A DNA stretch of 5,631 nt. Origin: Elusimicrobiota bacterium (GTDB lineage Bacteria; Elusimicrobiota; Elusimicrobia; 2-01-FULL-59-12; JACPXA01). The stretch is from positions 1-5,631 of the forward strand of contig JACPXA010000177.1 in the NCBI GenBank assembly GCA_016196785.1, written 5' to 3'. The translations under genes and the position numbers were made by a program. Shown in pieces: positions 4,928 through 5,631 of the stretch. Numbering within the stretch: position 1 is the first letter of the stretch; every line of letters starts with the position of its first letter. The notes below the pieces were generated by a model. The model was given only the letters and a program-made list of their open reading frames with translations, made no database searches and had not been told where the DNA came from.

Positions 4928-5631
4928 TTACTGTCTTGGGGTTGCCTTGCGCAAGGGATAGTACCCCACCGCCTCACAGGTCTTCTGCCCTTCGTCACTG
5001 AGGACCCAGTCAATGAACGCTTTCACCGCTCCCTGAGGGACCCCGACGGTATAGAAGTACAACGAGCGGCTAATCGGGTAATGACCACTCTCGACGGTCG
5101 CTAACGATGGCTCCACAGCGGGAGCACGTTCATCCCGCTTGACCTTAATCGCCTTCACGCCTTTGGCGTAGGCGATCCCTCCATACCCAATGGCGTGAGG
5201 ATCCTTGCTGACCGCGTTAATCACCGCCGCAGTCCCTGGCAGGGATTGGATGAAGGGGGCGAAATTCTCGTTGCCCAGCACATGTTCTTTAAAGTATAGA
5301 TAGGTCCCCGAATTATTCTCACGCCCATAGACAATGATCTGATCCCTGTGACCAGACTTCTGACCTCCGACCTCACTCCACCTCGTCACCTTCCCGGTGT
5401 AGATGGCTTTCACCTGAGCCAAGGTGAGCACCTCTACCGGATTATCTTGATAGAGAAAGATGGCAACGCCATCCAACGCGGCCGGAATTTCTTTGACCGC
5501 TTGTCCATGTCGTTGCTGAACCGCTTGCTTCTCCTGGTCCTTCATTGGGCGAGAGGCCGCGCAGATATCGGTGGATCCATTGATGAGCGCCGCGATCCCT
5601 GTCCCTGACCCACCCCCCGTCACCTGGACCA
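4928..5631 (-). CDS. pstS: PstS, phosphate ABC transporter substrate-binding protein (5' end missing)
   Basis: Periplasmic (or lipid-anchored) protein that binds inorganic phosphate and hands it to the PstC-PstA channel. The frame is open through the right edge, so the signal peptide and first beta strand are missing. The GTG at 5621-5623 is an internal valine, not a start. Visible phosphate-site motifs are TGGGSGTG (about 5597-5620), the following TDICAASRPMK segment, and NNSGTYLYF with SGT at 5303-5311; all are typical of the PstS family of type II periplasmic binding proteins. The C-terminus ends YYPLRKATPRQ before TAA at 4928-4930. The missing part is probably about 50-60 residues (inferred from family length). 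It is first of the operon genes seen here; pstC follows after 10 bases. The promoter is outside the window. Identification is firm. Confidence 0.95.
   Translation of the reverse strand, partial: VQVTGGGSGTGIAALINGSTDICAASRPMKDQEKQAVQQRHGQAVKEIPAALDGVAIFLYQDNPVEVLTLAQVKAIYTGKVTRWSEVGGQKSGHRDQIIVYGRENNSGTYLYFKEHVLGNENFAPFIQSLPGTAAVINAVSKDPHAIGYGGIAYAKGVKAIKVKRDERAPAVEPSLATVESGHYPISRSLYFYTVGVPQGAVKAFIDWVLSDEGQKTCEAVGYYPLRKATPRQ
4937..4968 (-). other. Possible mRNA stem-loop at the pstS 3' end
   Basis: A 6-base inverted repeat, TGGGGT (4937-4942) with ACCCCA (4963-4968), encloses the perfect 12-base palindrome CCTTGCGCAAGG (4945-4956). Both lie in the last codons of pstS, ending 7 bases before its stop. 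No U tract follows on the minus strand, so it does not look like an intrinsic terminator. By analogy with other binding-protein operons it could protect the pstS message and raise PstS over the membrane subunits. That role is inference; the repeats are seen directly. Confidence 0.3.

Noticed and set aside
4526..5104. 192-residue plus-strand open frame opposite pstC and pstS
   Set aside because: It spans two well-supported minus-strand genes and their junction and has no family features; it is a shadow frame.
5621..5623. GTG as a start codon of pstS
   Set aside because: It lies inside the conserved phosphate-binding strand (VQVTGGGSGTG), and the frame stays open to the window edge, so it is an internal valine of a truncated gene.
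1..5631. CRISPR array, tRNA, rRNA, riboswitch or Pho box
   Set aside because: No regularly spaced repeats, tRNA-like folds or rRNA segments were seen. A Pho box would be expected upstream of pstS, which lies outside the window.

Overview
The window is a bacterial chromosome segment carrying most of a high-affinity phosphate uptake (Pst) operon, with all recognisable genes on the minus strand. In transcription order (high to low coordinates) they are: pstS (periplasmic phosphate-binding protein, cut by the window end), pstC and pstA (inner-membrane permeases), two different pstB-type ATPases in tandem, and phoU (regulator). After a 111-base gap comes a small DUF4160-DUF2442 gene pair, then about 270 bases of structured non-coding sequence. 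The pst genes are GC-rich (sampled lines about 50-73 %). GC content, a periplasmic-type PstS and the sequence style fit a Gram-negative-type lineage such as Nitrospirota. That assignment is an impression and was not tested.

The operon is tightly packed. pstS-pstC are separated by 10 bases, pstC-pstA overlap by 43 bases (pstA uses a TTG start), pstA-pstB1 are 3 bases apart, pstB1-pstB2 share ATGA, and pstB2-phoU share one base (TAATG). PstS delivers phosphate to the PstC-PstA channel, the ATPase subunits power import, and PhoU normally couples Pst activity to Pho-regulon signalling. No phoR or phoB lies in the window, and the operon promoter (where a Pho box would be expected) lies beyond the right edge.

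The most interesting observation is the ATPase pair. PstB normally works as a homodimer, but here the two copies carry complementary defects. The first (PstB1) has an intact LSGGQ signature, but an altered Walker A (GPARSGKT), Ser in place of the Q-loop Gln, Asn in place of the H-loop His, and no Tyr at the A-loop position. The second (PstB2) has intact Walker A, Q-loop, H-loop and A-loop, but its signature is LLPEQ. Each ATP site of an ABC dimer combines the Walker side of one subunit with the signature of the other. A PstB1-PstB2 heterodimer would therefore have one fully canonical site and one fully degenerate site, as in asymmetric ABC exporters. This is an inference from motifs, but the motif changes were checked codon by codon.

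The left end differs in character. The DUF4160-DUF2442 pair is about 49 % GC, starts at a GTG almost directly behind a TATAAT box (possibly leaderless), and is flanked by a 12-base inverted repeat. Positions 1-220 hold a long imperfect hairpin and short matching ends, and look like a small repeat element rather than a gene.
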